NCBI GenBank assembly: GCA_000695325.1
Contig: AVPN01000109.1
Coordinates: 65,379-100,643 of the forward strand
Reading direction: 5' to 3'
Length of the DNA stretch: 35,265 bases
Origin: Pleurobrachia bachei
Lineage: Eukaryota; Ctenophora; Tentaculata; Cydippida; Pleurobrachiidae
A program made the position numbers and the translations under genes. Shown here piece by piece: positions 1-9,621 of the stretch; position 1 is the stretch's first letter; every line of letters begins with the position of its first letter. The notes below the pieces were generated by a model. That model had not been told where the DNA came from and made no database searches. It worked only from the letters and a program-made list of their open reading frames with translations.

Positions 1-45
<45 letters not shown>
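1..45. repeat. (AG)n microsatellite at left end
   Basis: The window opens with about 22 uninterrupted AG dinucleotides. On the minus strand this is a CT tract lying in the first intron of the mannosyltransferase-like gene, whose remaining exons would be beyond the window. It mirrors the TC tract at the right end. Confidence 0.95.
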
Positions 46-48
<3 letters not shown>

Positions 49-210
49 AGATAGAGATGAATCATCTTCACTCTTCAGTGGGGATATACATTTTTACACC
101 TACATACAGAAACACTCACAGAATCGTTAAATATAACAGACGCGATTTGATATGCTATGGACTTGGGGCAGCTTAGCTGGTAAGAGAAAAAACACGCAAC
201 TTGGACCAAC

Positions 211-1062
211 CTGAAATTGAGGAGAGAGAAACTTATCAGAATCCCCGGCCCTGTGCGATACACCCAGGAACACACCATAGACAGCAAGGTAGATAACCAG
301 GGGAACAATGGTTACCATGGTAACAACGGTCAAGAAACGCTTCCATAGCAACTGAATGGGAGTCTCCTGATCTGCAAACTTGCCAAACTCGTGCCGTACG
401 GTCAGGAATGCAATAAGTAACCACGGAACAAGCCCATAGTGAAGAGTAGAAACACACAGCCCAAGGAGGATAGAGAGAGCTCCAAGAGTTACCCAGGAGT
501 AGTGATGTTGGAGGACCAACCTCCGATGACACAGGACCGCCGCGATTGTGAAACTCACCAACAGCGGGGTTGGGGATATAAACCGGGATTCCGTCAAGAG
601 AACACTGTTAGACATTGAAAACACGGCACCCACTATTGACACTGGGAGAGAGATGCCCTCCTGTCGCAGAATCCGGTACACAATGACAGGAACTGTAGCG
701 CTAGCCAGCGCAGAGACAAGCCTGAAGTAGTGAAGAACGAGTAGGGTATCGTGGGGTGTTGCTGATGATATCACTTCATCCCCCAGGCCAAGAAGAGAAG
801 TGACTCCCGCGAGGATGAGGGTGTGTAGGGGAGGGCAGGGTTTGAGGTGGAACCGGTTAGTCAAGATAGCCCGGACCCAGTCAACTATATGCTCCTCGTT
901 TAGAACATAGTAATCAGGCTTACTCAGGAGGGTGAGGTGGAGTACAAAGGAAAGAAGGGTGATGATAATCAGTGGGAGGTCAACTGGGATGGTCAGATCT
1001 GTCTTGAGGATACTTGAGTAGATTGTAGAAACGGGTTTCTTCTCCTTCGCTCTAACTACCAT
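211..1062 (-). CDS. PMT-family (GT39) protein O-mannosyltransferase-like protein, 5' exon only
   Basis: A 284-codon first exon of a multi-spanning membrane protein. PMT enzymes transfer mannose from dolichyl-phosphate mannose to Ser/Thr in the ER lumen. Family hallmarks seen: an N-terminal membrane segment (about residues 29-47); a lumenal loop with NEEHIVDWV and a later PPLH, matching the DE...HPPLG loop of PMTs; a further helix with LLTESRFISPTPLL (family: QSRxILLDxxL); and at the exon end HRAGDSDKFLSPQFQ, matching the RSGPGDAxMSxxFQ motif. Several other hydrophobic helices lie between. The start is the ATG at 1062; a TATAG sits 3 nt upstream of it. The exon ends at 211 with donor GTTGGT; downstream reading is intronic. 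The catalytic-type Asp-Glu pair appears here as Glu-Glu and the loop is diverged, so it is not a canonical POMT1/POMT2. The family assignment is firm in motif order but the exact member is unknown. Confidence 0.72.
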
Positions 1063-1283
1063 ATCCTATAGTCAATGGAGGGAGGATTTGTTAGAAAAAT
1101 ATTGGACAGAAATAATTTAATTTTAAATTTTGAAATGTAAAAAAAACGGTATAGTATGAAAATCGTCTGGTAAATAAAAAGAAACCATTTGTCCGTTACC
1201 CCAATAAACAATGACACGACAATATGTACATCTCACCAATACAAATTGTCTTAGCCTAAAGTTCTCTAAAAGTATCTGCCAAG

Positions 1284-2507
1284 TTACCAAAGTCTATGTC
1301 GAGGTTTCATTCTCCTCAACTCCAGGGGATGGACCATGGTATACCCCCTCTCACTCGCCACCCCGTCAACCATCTTCCGCCAATGCCGCTTCTGCCGGTC
1401 AGGTGCCTTGAAACCGAACTTCACCACTGCTATCGTCTCTGCAAACATCTTCTTGATCTTCACCTCCACTACCAGAGACACGTCATTGAGTTCGTCAGCA
1501 AGTGCGGAGAAGTTAAAGGTCTGGTTAAACCGGGGAGATGATCCACGTGTTTGTTTCGTTTTGGCACGTGCAGCGGGGGTTCGGACGGTGGTGGAGTTGT
1601 TACGGAATGTTAACTTCACATACACCTTAGTGGGTATCACAGTGGAGCCAGATCGGGGAGATCCAAGGCCCTGAATCTCGTTTATTGTCACAACGATCAT
1701 CTCTCTTTGAAGGCTGTACATGAGATCAAGTTTCAGACAGGGGCCCTTTTGGGTCACATTACTCATCAGGAAATCATAGGTCCCCACGAACCCCGAGTGA
1801 AGGTCCTTCCAGTGGACCAGGGTCTTGCATGGGAGATCAAAGTTCCCATACTCTCTCTGCGTTCCCTCATCATCCCGGGACCACAGAGAGAACCACAGGG
1901 TTGTGTGGTAGAGCGCAGTTTCATTGAGATTGGTAAACGTGACCCCCTCCTTCCCGACCAACTCTCCGACAACGTTCGAGTATACCATGGCTACACTCAC
2001 ACATCTGTCCTTGAGGTTGCGGACCCGGACCCAGGCCTCCCTTTTCTGGATCATGGGATGGAAGTTACCCACACTGATGATCTTGATTTCCAGGGTGTTA
2101 TTCCGGTACAAAAAACACAGCTTCGACTCTGCGATCTTGTCCTGGAGAAATCTTTGCTCTTGTTCCCATCGACTCAAAACAGTGTCATTTCTCTCAAAGA
2201 AAAATGGGGTGGAGGGACCAGGCTCAGGGATTACCGGAGAGGGAAGTGGAGATGGTGTAAGCGTAGGTACAGGTGTTCCCGCGGCACGATCGTGCGGGTT
2301 GTATTGAATAGGAGTAGGTGGTCCTATAAGAGGAAGGTCAGTGCGATCGGGAATATTTATAATAACACTCGGTCGTTTACTAGGTTTGTCAGGCTTGCAT
2401 GTTGATTGTAGTTTGCTTTTCAGAAGTCGGAAACAAAAGCAAGCTATGCTAGAGACAGCGAGGGAAGAGAGAACTGCAGTAGCTGCAGCCAACCAAAATA
2501 CCATCAC
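1284..2507 (-). CDS. Synaptotagmin-like tandem C2-domain membrane protein
   Basis: A 407-residue protein in a single exon. Residues 3-28 form a hydrophobic anchor ending in a Cys/Arg/Lys-rich stop (ACFCFRLLKSK), followed by a Pro-rich linker (about 45-105) and two C2-like beta-sandwiches (about 135-250 and 255-400). The second C2 shows the classical beginning (LDLMYSLQREMIVVTINEIQ), a YVKLTF strand, SPRFNQTFNF (family NPxFNExFxF) and the terminal HWRKMVDG helix typical of synaptotagmin C2B. Synaptotagmins couple membrane trafficking to calcium and phospholipids. The acidic Ca2+ ligands of loops 1 and 3 (D..SDPY and DxD) are replaced here (GSPRSG...TKVYVKL; VEVKIKKM), so calcium-independent action is inferred. 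The gene sits 221 bp upstream of, and on the same strand as, the mannosyltransferase-like gene. A tricalbin or extended-synaptotagmin origin is less likely because of the single N-terminal anchor and short length. Confidence 0.7.
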   Translation of the reverse strand: MMVFWLAAATAVLSSLAVSSIACFCFRLLKSKLQSTCKPDKPSKRPSVIINIPDRTDLPLIGPPTPIQYNPHDRAAGTPVPTLTPSPLPSPVIPEPGPSTPFFFERNDTVLSRWEQEQRFLQDKIAESKLCFLYRNNTLEIKIISVGNFHPMIQKREAWVRVRNLKDRCVSVAMVYSNVVGELVGKEGVTFTNLNETALYHTTLWFSLWSRDDEGTQREYGNFDLPCKTLVHWKDLHSGFVGTYDFLMSNVTQKGPCLKLDLMYSLQREMIVVTINEIQGLGSPRSGSTVIPTKVYVKLTFRNNSTTVRTPAARAKTKQTRGSSPRFNQTFNFSALADELNDVSLVVEVKIKKMFAETIAVVKFGFKAPDRQKRHWRKMVDGVASERGYTMVHPLELRRMKPRHRLW

Positions 2508-3430
2508 GATGACACGACGACCAAATCACTCACAGCAAGGTCATGAGAGTGTCCGGTTACAAGACCGGATTCCAGTATAACTCTCCATCTCTCCATCTTC
2601 ACTAAGGTTCGAGTGACGTAAATCACACCCTCTGGAATCCTTCATATTTCTCAAACGCTGAAGCAACTTAATCGGTAATAGAAATCGAAACTGCTACACT
2701 TTCGGCCACAGGTTTAAGTTGTCTATTTTAAGATTTTATTTCTATACATACGGTTGCATGTTTGTAACAAACAATTTCTGTTGCTCCGCATATTTCCCAT
2801 TGGCTTGTACGAATAACGGTATTATAGAAGGCTACTAGACCCGAGTATCGACCGTTAGTGAATGGCTGGAGGACTTAGGAGGAGGACTGTCTCGTGAGTT
2901 TCACAAAAGTTATATCTGAGATTTCTCCATTTCCTGATATGATAAAGATATATCATTTTTAGGTTAGGAAGTTCTCGACATGATCTTCCTAAGTTCTAAA
3001 ATTGTAGTATCTATCTTATCAGGAGGCGGAGCTATGATCTGTATTGCAAAAAGGGGGCCAGACAGTTTATTAATCCGACTTAGGCACATTAACGTGACCG
3101 TATTTTGAATAAGTCGTGGCCAGATTGTTGTTAGGCCTGCGCTGTGGTCCCCTAGGGGTCAACAGCACCTCCTAATCAGTTTTCTCAAGCCAAAATTGTT
3201 GTTTTTGTAAAATCGGAAAACTGGTTGTAATTTTTTAAAACTTTTTGAAAACGCACATTATAAAGCTCAGTGAGACACGCGCGTCCCATTATGTGGCGCG
3301 CGTTTTTTTGGCGTTCGCCAAAATTTCAAAGTTGAAAGTGGATCTCAAAATTTCAAAGAGTGAAACGAAGCACAGTGGACACAAACGCGCGATTTGGGAC
3401 AAAGTTTTTGCGCGAGTCATATTTGCGCGG
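2508..3430. other. Intergenic stretch, no gene seen
   Basis: AT-rich sequence between the C2 gene and the tandem dimer. It contains a CG-rich patch at about 3270-3320 (CGCGCG runs) and a short direct repeat of CAAAATTTCAAAG near 3318-3358. No ORF in it resembles a known protein. Promoter elements for the minus-strand C2 gene are expected at its left end but none is clear. Confidence 0.6.
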
Positions 3431-4057
3431 TCGATGACCTGTCGTATTTTGCCTTTTTCAGGAAAACCGGAAACCTTTGAAATCCCAAGTTTTTTTTGAC
3501 TGTTAGGGAATTGTTGTAGGTGTATGCAGCTTGATTGGGTGAGCGTAAATGTGCTTATTAAGCCCAACAGGTCAACAATAGTGATTTGACCATCGTGGAA
3601 AAATAATGTAACACGCCTATCGCATAGCCCATCAATGATAGCTATTGAAAGAAACGTTGAGAGTCTCCCTTTAACCTCCAAGAAAAATCTTACTCCGTAT
3701 TATCCTGGTTGTCTAATAATTGCAAATATGGTGATGGCGGTGATGGGTGTCGATGACCTGTCGTATTTTGCCTTTTTCAAGAAAACCAGAAACCTTTGAA
3801 ACCCCAAGTTTGTTAGATCGTTAGGGAATAGTTGTAGGTGAATGCAGCTTGATTGGTTAGGCGTTTATGTGCTTATTTAGCCCAGTAGATCAACAATAGT
3901 GATTTTGACCAATTAGGCAAATAAAGTAACAGGCCTATCGTGTAGCCGATCATGTAGCTACTGAAATAAGCGTTTGAAGTCCCTCTTTAACCTCCAAAAA
4001 AATTTCATTTTACACTGTCCTAGTTTTCTCATAAAAGCAACAATGGTGGAACAGGGC
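3431..4057. repeat. Tandem dimer, about 319-bp unit
   Basis: Two adjacent direct copies begin at 3431 and 3750, each with TCGATGACCTGTCGTATTTT, and run through matching blocks such as GGTGAATGCAGCTTGATTGG (copy 2) and TTTAACCTCCAA. They are clearly homologous but diverged, with many substitutions and small indels. No coding capacity is evident. The second copy abuts the inverted-repeat element that starts at 4059. This may be a satellite fragment or a duplicated repeat element. Confidence 0.8.
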
Positions 4058-4058
4058 C

Positions 4059-4192
4059 GTCGTTTGAAACGCACTTTATAATAAAAAATTCTGCTCATTT
4101 TACCGCGCGCTTAAAGGCACGCGCAAAACAATTCACGCGCACAATTAAATGTTCCCTCTTATCTTGGCTCTTTTAAGTGCGTTTCAAACGAC
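4059..4192. mobile_element. MITE-like element, 134 bp with 18-bp perfect terminal inverted repeats
   Basis: The left end GTCGTTTGAAACGCACTT (4059-4076) is the exact reverse complement of 4175-4192. The interior is AT-rich with several CGCG/GCGC motifs and has no ORF. No convincing target-site duplication flanks it. The size and structure fit a non-autonomous DNA element; the superfamily is unknown. Confidence 0.6.
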
Positions 4193-4784
4193 TTGATAGT
4201 CACACCCAAAGGACTAGAAATTGAACCAAAGAAATAAGTTCGAGATCTTGGTATCTAACTGTCCAACACCCTGAAAAACCAAATCGGAAAAATGACCTCT
4301 GGTGCTACTGCTAGACGGATACATGCGTGGTTGGCTACATGGAAGCCTGATTGAGATCGAGGTCGCGCAGCGACCGAGATCGATCTCACATACGCGAAGC
4401 GAATATAGGATGCAATGGATCCAACATGCGTGGGTACTACGGGCCTTTAAAATTAGAGCGTGGAGATCAATGCTATTCCTCTATATCAATATGTAAAAGG
4501 AATATTGACAAGAGGGAAGTGTTAAGATCAATGTTAAGATCTATTTTTAGTCGTTTGCAATTACCCGGATACAAATCGGTCCTGTGGTTCGCTTGCAACA
4601 TCCCTTTTGACCCTTTTGGGGGGACACCAGTGTTCAGAGGTCAGGCCAGGTGTCTAAATCATCATGTAAAGGTCGGAGGGTCCGTTGAAAAGTTTAAAAT
4701 TTTAATGTCTACTGGTGTTTACTGCCCCAACAAAATAAAAAGCGGTGTTTGTTAAAAGATTTATACCTAAATTATTTTTAAGGT
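4193..4784. other. Intergenic stretch, no gene seen
   Basis: No recognisable gene. Short imperfect inverted repeats around GAGATCGAGGTCGC/GCGACCGAGATCGATC occur near 4351-4387. The ORF that can be read at 4351-4755 has no recognisable domain and no splice context, and I do not treat it as a gene. Confidence 0.5.
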
Positions 4785-4788
4785 AGGC

Positions 4789-5250
4789 GGACTCTAGTGC
4801 TACACTCTAAGTCTACAGCGAACCCTATATCTAAATTTAGATTTAGATAAAGAGTCCAAATAAGTCTAAACTAAAACTCTAGGAGGACTCTAAAAAGTCT
4901 ACTGCTACACAGGGCGGACTCTTTATCTAAAAAGTCTAAAAATGGCGGACTCTATATCTAAATAAATCTACATTAGATATAGAGTCCGCCATTCTCAGCG
5001 AACTCGAGATTTCGGCCGTTAGGCCGGAAACGAGAGTTTGCTGTACCTCTATACTAGTTTAATAGTGTTAGGGCTATTGTTTGGGTTCGAAGTTAGGGTT
5101 AGGGTGATGGTTAGGGTTAGGTTTTGGGTTGGTTTTGGGTTTTAGACATAGAGTCCGGGTTGAGGGATTTGGCGCCAAAATGTACCAGGGGACTCTATTA
5201 GATAGAGTCCCCTGGTACATTTTGGCGCCAAATCCCTCAACCCGGACTCT
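4789..5250. repeat. Cluster of GGACTCT/AGAGTCC heptamers
   Basis: The heptamer GGACTCT or its complement occurs ten times: 4789, 4851(-), 4885, 4916, 4947, 4981(-), 5150(-), 5190, 5204(-) and 5244. Many copies are followed by TATATCTA or TTATCTAA. Positions 4942-4960 and 4974-4992 form a perfect 19-bp hairpin built from this motif. The cluster overlaps the left arm of the large palindrome, suggesting nested ends of one repeat family. Confidence 0.8.
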
Positions 5251-5395
5251 ATGTCTAAAACCCAAAACCAACCCAAAACCTAACCCTAACTTCGAACCCA
5301 AACAATAGCCCTAACACTATTAAACTAGTATAGAGGTACAGCAAACTCTCGTTTCCGGCCTAACGGCCGAAATCTCGAGTTCGCTGAGAATGGCG
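4987..5395. repeat. Large near-perfect palindrome (foldback structure)
   Basis: The left arm 4987-5198 (212 nt) and right arm 5202-5395 (194 nt) are reverse complements around a 3-nt centre (5199-5201). The only difference I find is 18 extra bases in the left arm within a TTAGGG-like run (GTTAGGGTTAGGGTGATG, about 5090-5107). The centre carries GGCGCCAAA...TTTGGCGCC blocks and GGACTCT motifs. No ORF is convincing. Foldback transposon, snap-back hairpin element or an inverted-duplication artefact are the options. Confidence 0.9.
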
Positions 5396-5911
5396 AAACA
5401 GAGAGTAGCCAGATACCGCCCCATACACCTGTAATCGATTGGACCTACCCACCTCTTACGCAGTGTGTAATATAATACATGAGACTCTCTGTGTGGGATT
5501 GCAAAAAGGCGGGAAACGCAAAGTTACTTCACAGAGATTTTCAAAACGCGCAATGCACAGTTTTAAATGAAGAAAACTCTCAAAATTGTTCCCGCGCGGA
5601 CATTGATTTGCGCGTGCAATTTCGGTGCGCTGAAAGCTGTCCGCGTGGGTCCACTGTGCGAAGTCGGTTTGCGCTGCATCCCCCTTATGCGCAGCGTGTA
5701 CCAACCGGGGGCAAATGATTGACCCCAATGTGCCGAGGCTCATCTCGATTAACTCTTCATACGGTTACCCCCTTCGGCAGCTTCACTTCAGCTGTTGGAA
5801 AGTGATGCCAATCGGTGTTGGAAAATAAAAAAATAAAAACAAAACTTCCCGAAATCTGTTTAAAGGTTTCCATAAATCACTAAATTGCATAAATCATCAA
5901 TTTTAGATGTC
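5396..5911. other. Upstream region of COPS4
   Basis: No gene recognised. CG-containing sequence (for example CCGCGCGG near 5590 and GCGCGTGCAATT near 5608) lies upstream of COPS4 and presumably includes its promoter. I see no TATA box. A TTTTAG acceptor-like site ends at 5906, 5 nt before the COPS4 ATG. Confidence 0.4.
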
Positions 5912-7615
5912 ATGAGCTCTATTTCGTCCATCATATCAAGCAACAAATCGCCTGAGGAAATAGCACAACAATGCTGTCGATTCTTCGATGAACTCGTACC
6001 TACACTCAGTGAAAAGGAATCTCACTTTAGAGACCTTCTGGACTCAATTTTAGTGGATAGTTTAACCGTTGGAGTCAGTCGGAAAGTCATCTCATACATT
6101 GTAACAACTTTGAAGGATCTCCCGGAGGATGCATGTCTTCAGTTCAGCGGGATACTTTCAGAGGCCCTCAAACTCCGTGTCATGTCATTTGAGGATCAGG
6201 TCACGGAGGTAAATACCCATATGGCGAGCCTCTATGAGGCTAGAAAGGAGTTCACTAAAGCCGCCTCACATTTGAGTGTCATACCCCTGGAAAATAGTCA
6301 GAGGAACTACAGCAAAGAGTACACTACCGAGATGTATTTGAGGATCGCTCACCTTTTCCTCCAAGGGTGTGATCCAGCTCAAGCGGAGTTGTTTCTTAAT
6401 AGGGCGTCACTACAAATGGGGCCTGGTACGCAACCCCAGTTAACGGTAAGTGATATATTGACAACTTCTACTATTTTTCTATGTTCAATCCTTTTTCAAT
6501 AGCTCTCTCTCTAGACCTCATTCCTCTCTGATGAATTGTTTTTCCAAATAGGTCCAGTACAACTTGTGTTACGCAAAGGCCCTCGACTTCAGAAAAAAGT
6601 TTATGGAAGCGGCAAAGCGTTATCTCGAGCTAAGTTTGGAGCCCCTTTTGTCAAGCAGTAAACAAACAGAACTCCTTCGAAATGCAGTAAGTGTTTTGTC
6701 GAAGTCTTACAGTGTGTACTAACAGATAATTATGCAGTAAGTGTTTTATCGTACTGACAGAGTGATAAACAATGTACATACCACTATCAGGTTTTGTGTG
6801 CAATAATCGCCCCGGCTGGCCTCCAGAGATCTCGTATACTGGCATCACTCTGCAAGGATGAACGTTCCCAGAACTTCCTCTTCAGTGCCATGCTAAACAA
6901 CACCCAGCTGGGACACCTTATAACACATGATCAGGTACGGCTGTTGCTGTTGTTACAGGAGTGTCGAGAATATATCTTGTTCCCTTCCTGTTAGCTTAGT
7001 TTGCTGCATCCCTGCCAATATCCCTCCCTTTTGACAACATCCACTCACTATAACCCACTCGCAGTCCTTTACCAAGTTATATCCTAATCTCACTGTCCCT
7101 CTCACTGCAGGTTAGTTTGTTTGAGAAGGAGCTCGAGGACCATCAACTTGAGAAGCTACCCAACGAAATGTCAATATTAGAGGCTGCTGTTATGGAACAC
7201 AACGTGCTAGCTATCTCCCACATTTATATGTCTATCCGACTAGAAAACCTGGCCTATCTGTTACGGGTCACTCAGCCACAGGTATATACTGGAACTATAA
7301 TAGCTCACCCCATGGGGCCCATTCTCTCCCTATATCAAATCAAACATCACCACCGAGCGGTGTTTGATTTGTTTTTGTCTTACTGACACCCAATGTCTCT
7401 CCCAGGCAGAGAAAGTGGTAGGAAAGATGATAACAGAACAACGGATATCTGGGTATATCGATCAGATAGATGGGGTTGTTTTCTTTGAGTCAGTCTCCCA
7501 ACCTTGGGACGAACACATAGATGTTGTATGTAACAAGGTTAATAATGCCATTGATGTCTTACTGCAGTGTGAACCTGCTTTTACCAAGGAACGGTTGCAA
7601 AGATACAAGTGCTAA
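5912..7615 (+). CDS. COPS4: COP9 signalosome complex subunit 4
   Basis: CSN4 is a PCI-domain subunit of the COP9 signalosome, which removes NEDD8 from cullins and so controls SCF-type ubiquitin ligases. Five exons: 5912-6445, 6552-6686, 6791-6934, 7111-7281 and 7406-7615, all GT-AG with consistent phases. The product aligns end to end with animal CSN4: RVMSFEDQVTEVNTHMASLY, HLSVIPLENSQ and FLNRASLQ in exon 1, CYAKALDFRKKFMEAAKRY in exon 2, APAGLQRSRILASLCKDER in exon 3, the SILEAAVMEHN PCI region in exon 4, and the winged-helix ending MITEQRISGYIDQIDGVVFF in exon 5. The first ATG in frame is at 5912. The protein lacks the short acidic/Met-rich tail of human CSN4 and ends in RLQRYKC. Intron 2 repeats its own donor sequence (6682 and 6732). 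The next gene starts about 120 bp after the stop. Confidence 0.96.
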
Positions 7616-7684
7616 GGACACTTTAGACTCTTGTAGAGCCATTGTTGTGTGTGTGTTATTTTGATAAAATATCAGAGTTTGAAA

Positions 7685-7690
7685 AATAAA
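7685..7690 (+). terminator. Polyadenylation signal AATAAA of COPS4
   Basis: A canonical AATAAA lies 70 nt past the COPS4 stop. The CFDP1 start codon follows only 46 nt later, so the two transcription units are almost contiguous. Confidence 0.7.
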
Positions 7691-7735
7691 GTGATTTGAT
7701 TTCTTGACATGATCTCAACACGAAACTGTATTAGA

Positions 7736-9621
7736 ATGTCTGTTATTGAGAATCCGTTAGCCTATCTAAATGAGACCCATCCCGAGTACGATGAACCTAC
7801 ACCCATGAAGAAACCAGGTAATTTCATAAAAGAACCAGTACAGGTGACCATGAGCAAACCAGTTAAAATATTATAGTTTTTTGTTTTTTATTATTTCTTA
7901 GTTTTGTTCTTCAACACCCTAACATTCCTTCCCTAGATGCCCCTACTGAGGTAGAACGAAAGAAGAAGACCCAAGATTTACTAGATGAGACACCCCTTAC
8001 AAGTGATAAAGGTCGCACTAGATCACCCCGTCAGCTTAGTACAGAGGATACCAGTGATGGTGCTGTTGGTGATCAGCAGTCAGTGAACAAAGACTCTGGG
8101 ATAAGTGAGGAAAAGAGCAGGGATAAGAGTGGCGAGGAGGGTAACACAAGAGATGAAGATAACAGTAGAGAGGGTAACACAGTCAGTAGAGATGAAGAGT
8201 GTAACGGAGAGAGTAAAAACGAGGAAACTGAACCTTCAAAACCAGAGGAAGAAGAAGCGAAGGTGTCATTGTTGGATCTGGTCCAACAGGCAGTTGATGA
8301 AGAGGACGAGGAGGAGGACGGTGATTTTAATCCCGATCAAACCGAGGAAGAGGAGGTGACTGATAATGAGGGAGAGGAGGTGGAGGAAAGTGTTCCTGCC
8401 AGGTCTTACTCCTTGAGAGATGGTATGTAACCATGGTAACATAATGTGTGTAACCATGGTAATATGATGTGTAACCATGGTAACATGATGTGTATCCACT
8501 AACCAGTTACCACATGGTTACAATCCCAAATATTTTCCTCAATGCCACTTTTCCAGGTGTAAAAGGTAAGGTGGAGGAGGAGGAGGTGAAAGAAGTGAGT
8601 CACGATGCTGTCGAGAAGAAACGTGCTGACGATCTTTGGAGTGCCTTCAAAGCTGATGTTGCAGTTCCAATTAAACGGTATGTTTGTGTGTCAGGCTTGT
8701 CTGTGAACTTTTGGTAATCCCTGTTACTTTCTGATCGCTCAGAGAGGTAACGAGTAACCATCGGTTCCAAGGGTAATCATCAGTAGTGTATTTTACTTTT
8801 CGCTATTTTTTGTGCACCCCAATTCATCTCTTCTGTTTTGCCTAGAAAAGCAAAAGAGCTGGAAACGGCAATCCGTGAGAAAACGTATGATTTTGCTGGG
8901 GAGACAGTTACAGTAAAGGAGGATACGAGCTCAAAACGACGAAGTATAGTCTCTACTCTGGGATTTGACAGGTAAATGGCACCATCAGCACACCTTCTGG
9001 ATCTATTATTTTGGTTACGGATCAAAGTCGGCTAACACCTGAATTTCTCCAGAAAGAGAAGGCGAGACTCAGCACCCCTACCCTCTCGATCCACTACTAT
9101 CTCAGAGGAAGAGGGCTCCTCCACAACAGTACAACCCCCCAGCAGCAAGAGATCTCGACCGGTCTCCAAACTGAGTTCTCTGGTTAACAAACTCACCAAG
9201 AAACCTAAGATGACAGTCCTTAACAAAACAGCACTGGATTGGGATAAATACAAGACCGAGCACAACATTGCAGGTACGTGTGCGGTTTGATATTGTTTTT
9301 AGCTACCTTTCTCTGTGTGACATAGGTAAGAATTTCAGTGGGTACTGGCCACTGGGTGTGTACCTACTCGTCAACAGCTACTACTACTCCATTTCTTGGT
9401 ATATTTTCCCTAGTCCTGGCCTCACCCCGTTCTATATCATTCTACCCCAATAACCCCCCTACCCTATAACAGAGGACGTGAAGAACGAGGCAAAAGCGGA
9501 GGGCTACATCGAGAAGCAGGATTTCCTGAACAGAAGTGACCAGAGACAGTTTGAACTGGAGAAAGAGATCAGACTTCAGCAACAGAGACGTAGACAAATG
9601 ATGGGATCTAAACAGTTCTGA
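7736..9621 (+). CDS. CFDP1: Craniofacial development protein 1 (BCNT / Swc5 family)
   Basis: CFDP1 is the animal counterpart of yeast Swc5, a chromatin factor linked to the SRCAP/SWR1 H2A.Z-exchange complex. Six exons: 7736-7817, 7937-8422, 8557-8677, 8846-8971, 9053-9273 and 9473-9621; phases agree throughout. The N-terminal half is a highly acidic, low-complexity region with Glu/Asp runs. Family motifs follow: DDLWSAFKADV (human DELWASFLNDV), KTYDFAGETVTVKED (human KVFDFAGEEVRV), then the diagnostic C-terminal BCNT domain MTVLNKTALDWDKYK...GYIEKQDFLNRSDQRQFELE. The C-terminus has a short basic extension (QQQRRRQMMGSKQF). The start at 7736 gives MSVIENPLAYLNE and is supported by frame and donor; a TTAG lies 1 nt before the ATG. 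Exon 1 is less certain than the rest because no conservation supports it. Confidence 0.92.
8427..8493 (+). repeat. Tandem repeat of a GTAACCATGGTAAC-centred unit
   Basis: Three copies of a 21-23-bp unit (starts 8427, 8450, 8471) begin at the donor end of CFDP1 intron 2. Each is built on a GTAACCATGGTAA core, close to a palindrome. The same core recurs elsewhere in the window, for example the perfect palindrome GTTACCATGGTAAC at 311-324. Confidence 0.8.

Noticed and set aside
4351-4755. 134-codon plus-strand ORF
   Set aside because: No recognisable domain, no initiation or splice context, and embedded in repeat-rich sequence.
5085-5130. TTAGGG runs suggesting a telomere or interstitial telomere
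   Set aside because: Only a few degenerate copies occur inside one arm of the palindrome, far from any end of the window.
5074-5301. ORF across the palindrome centre
   Set aside because: It is a low-complexity peptide (KPKTNPKPNPN-like) produced by the inverted repeat itself, with no coding support.
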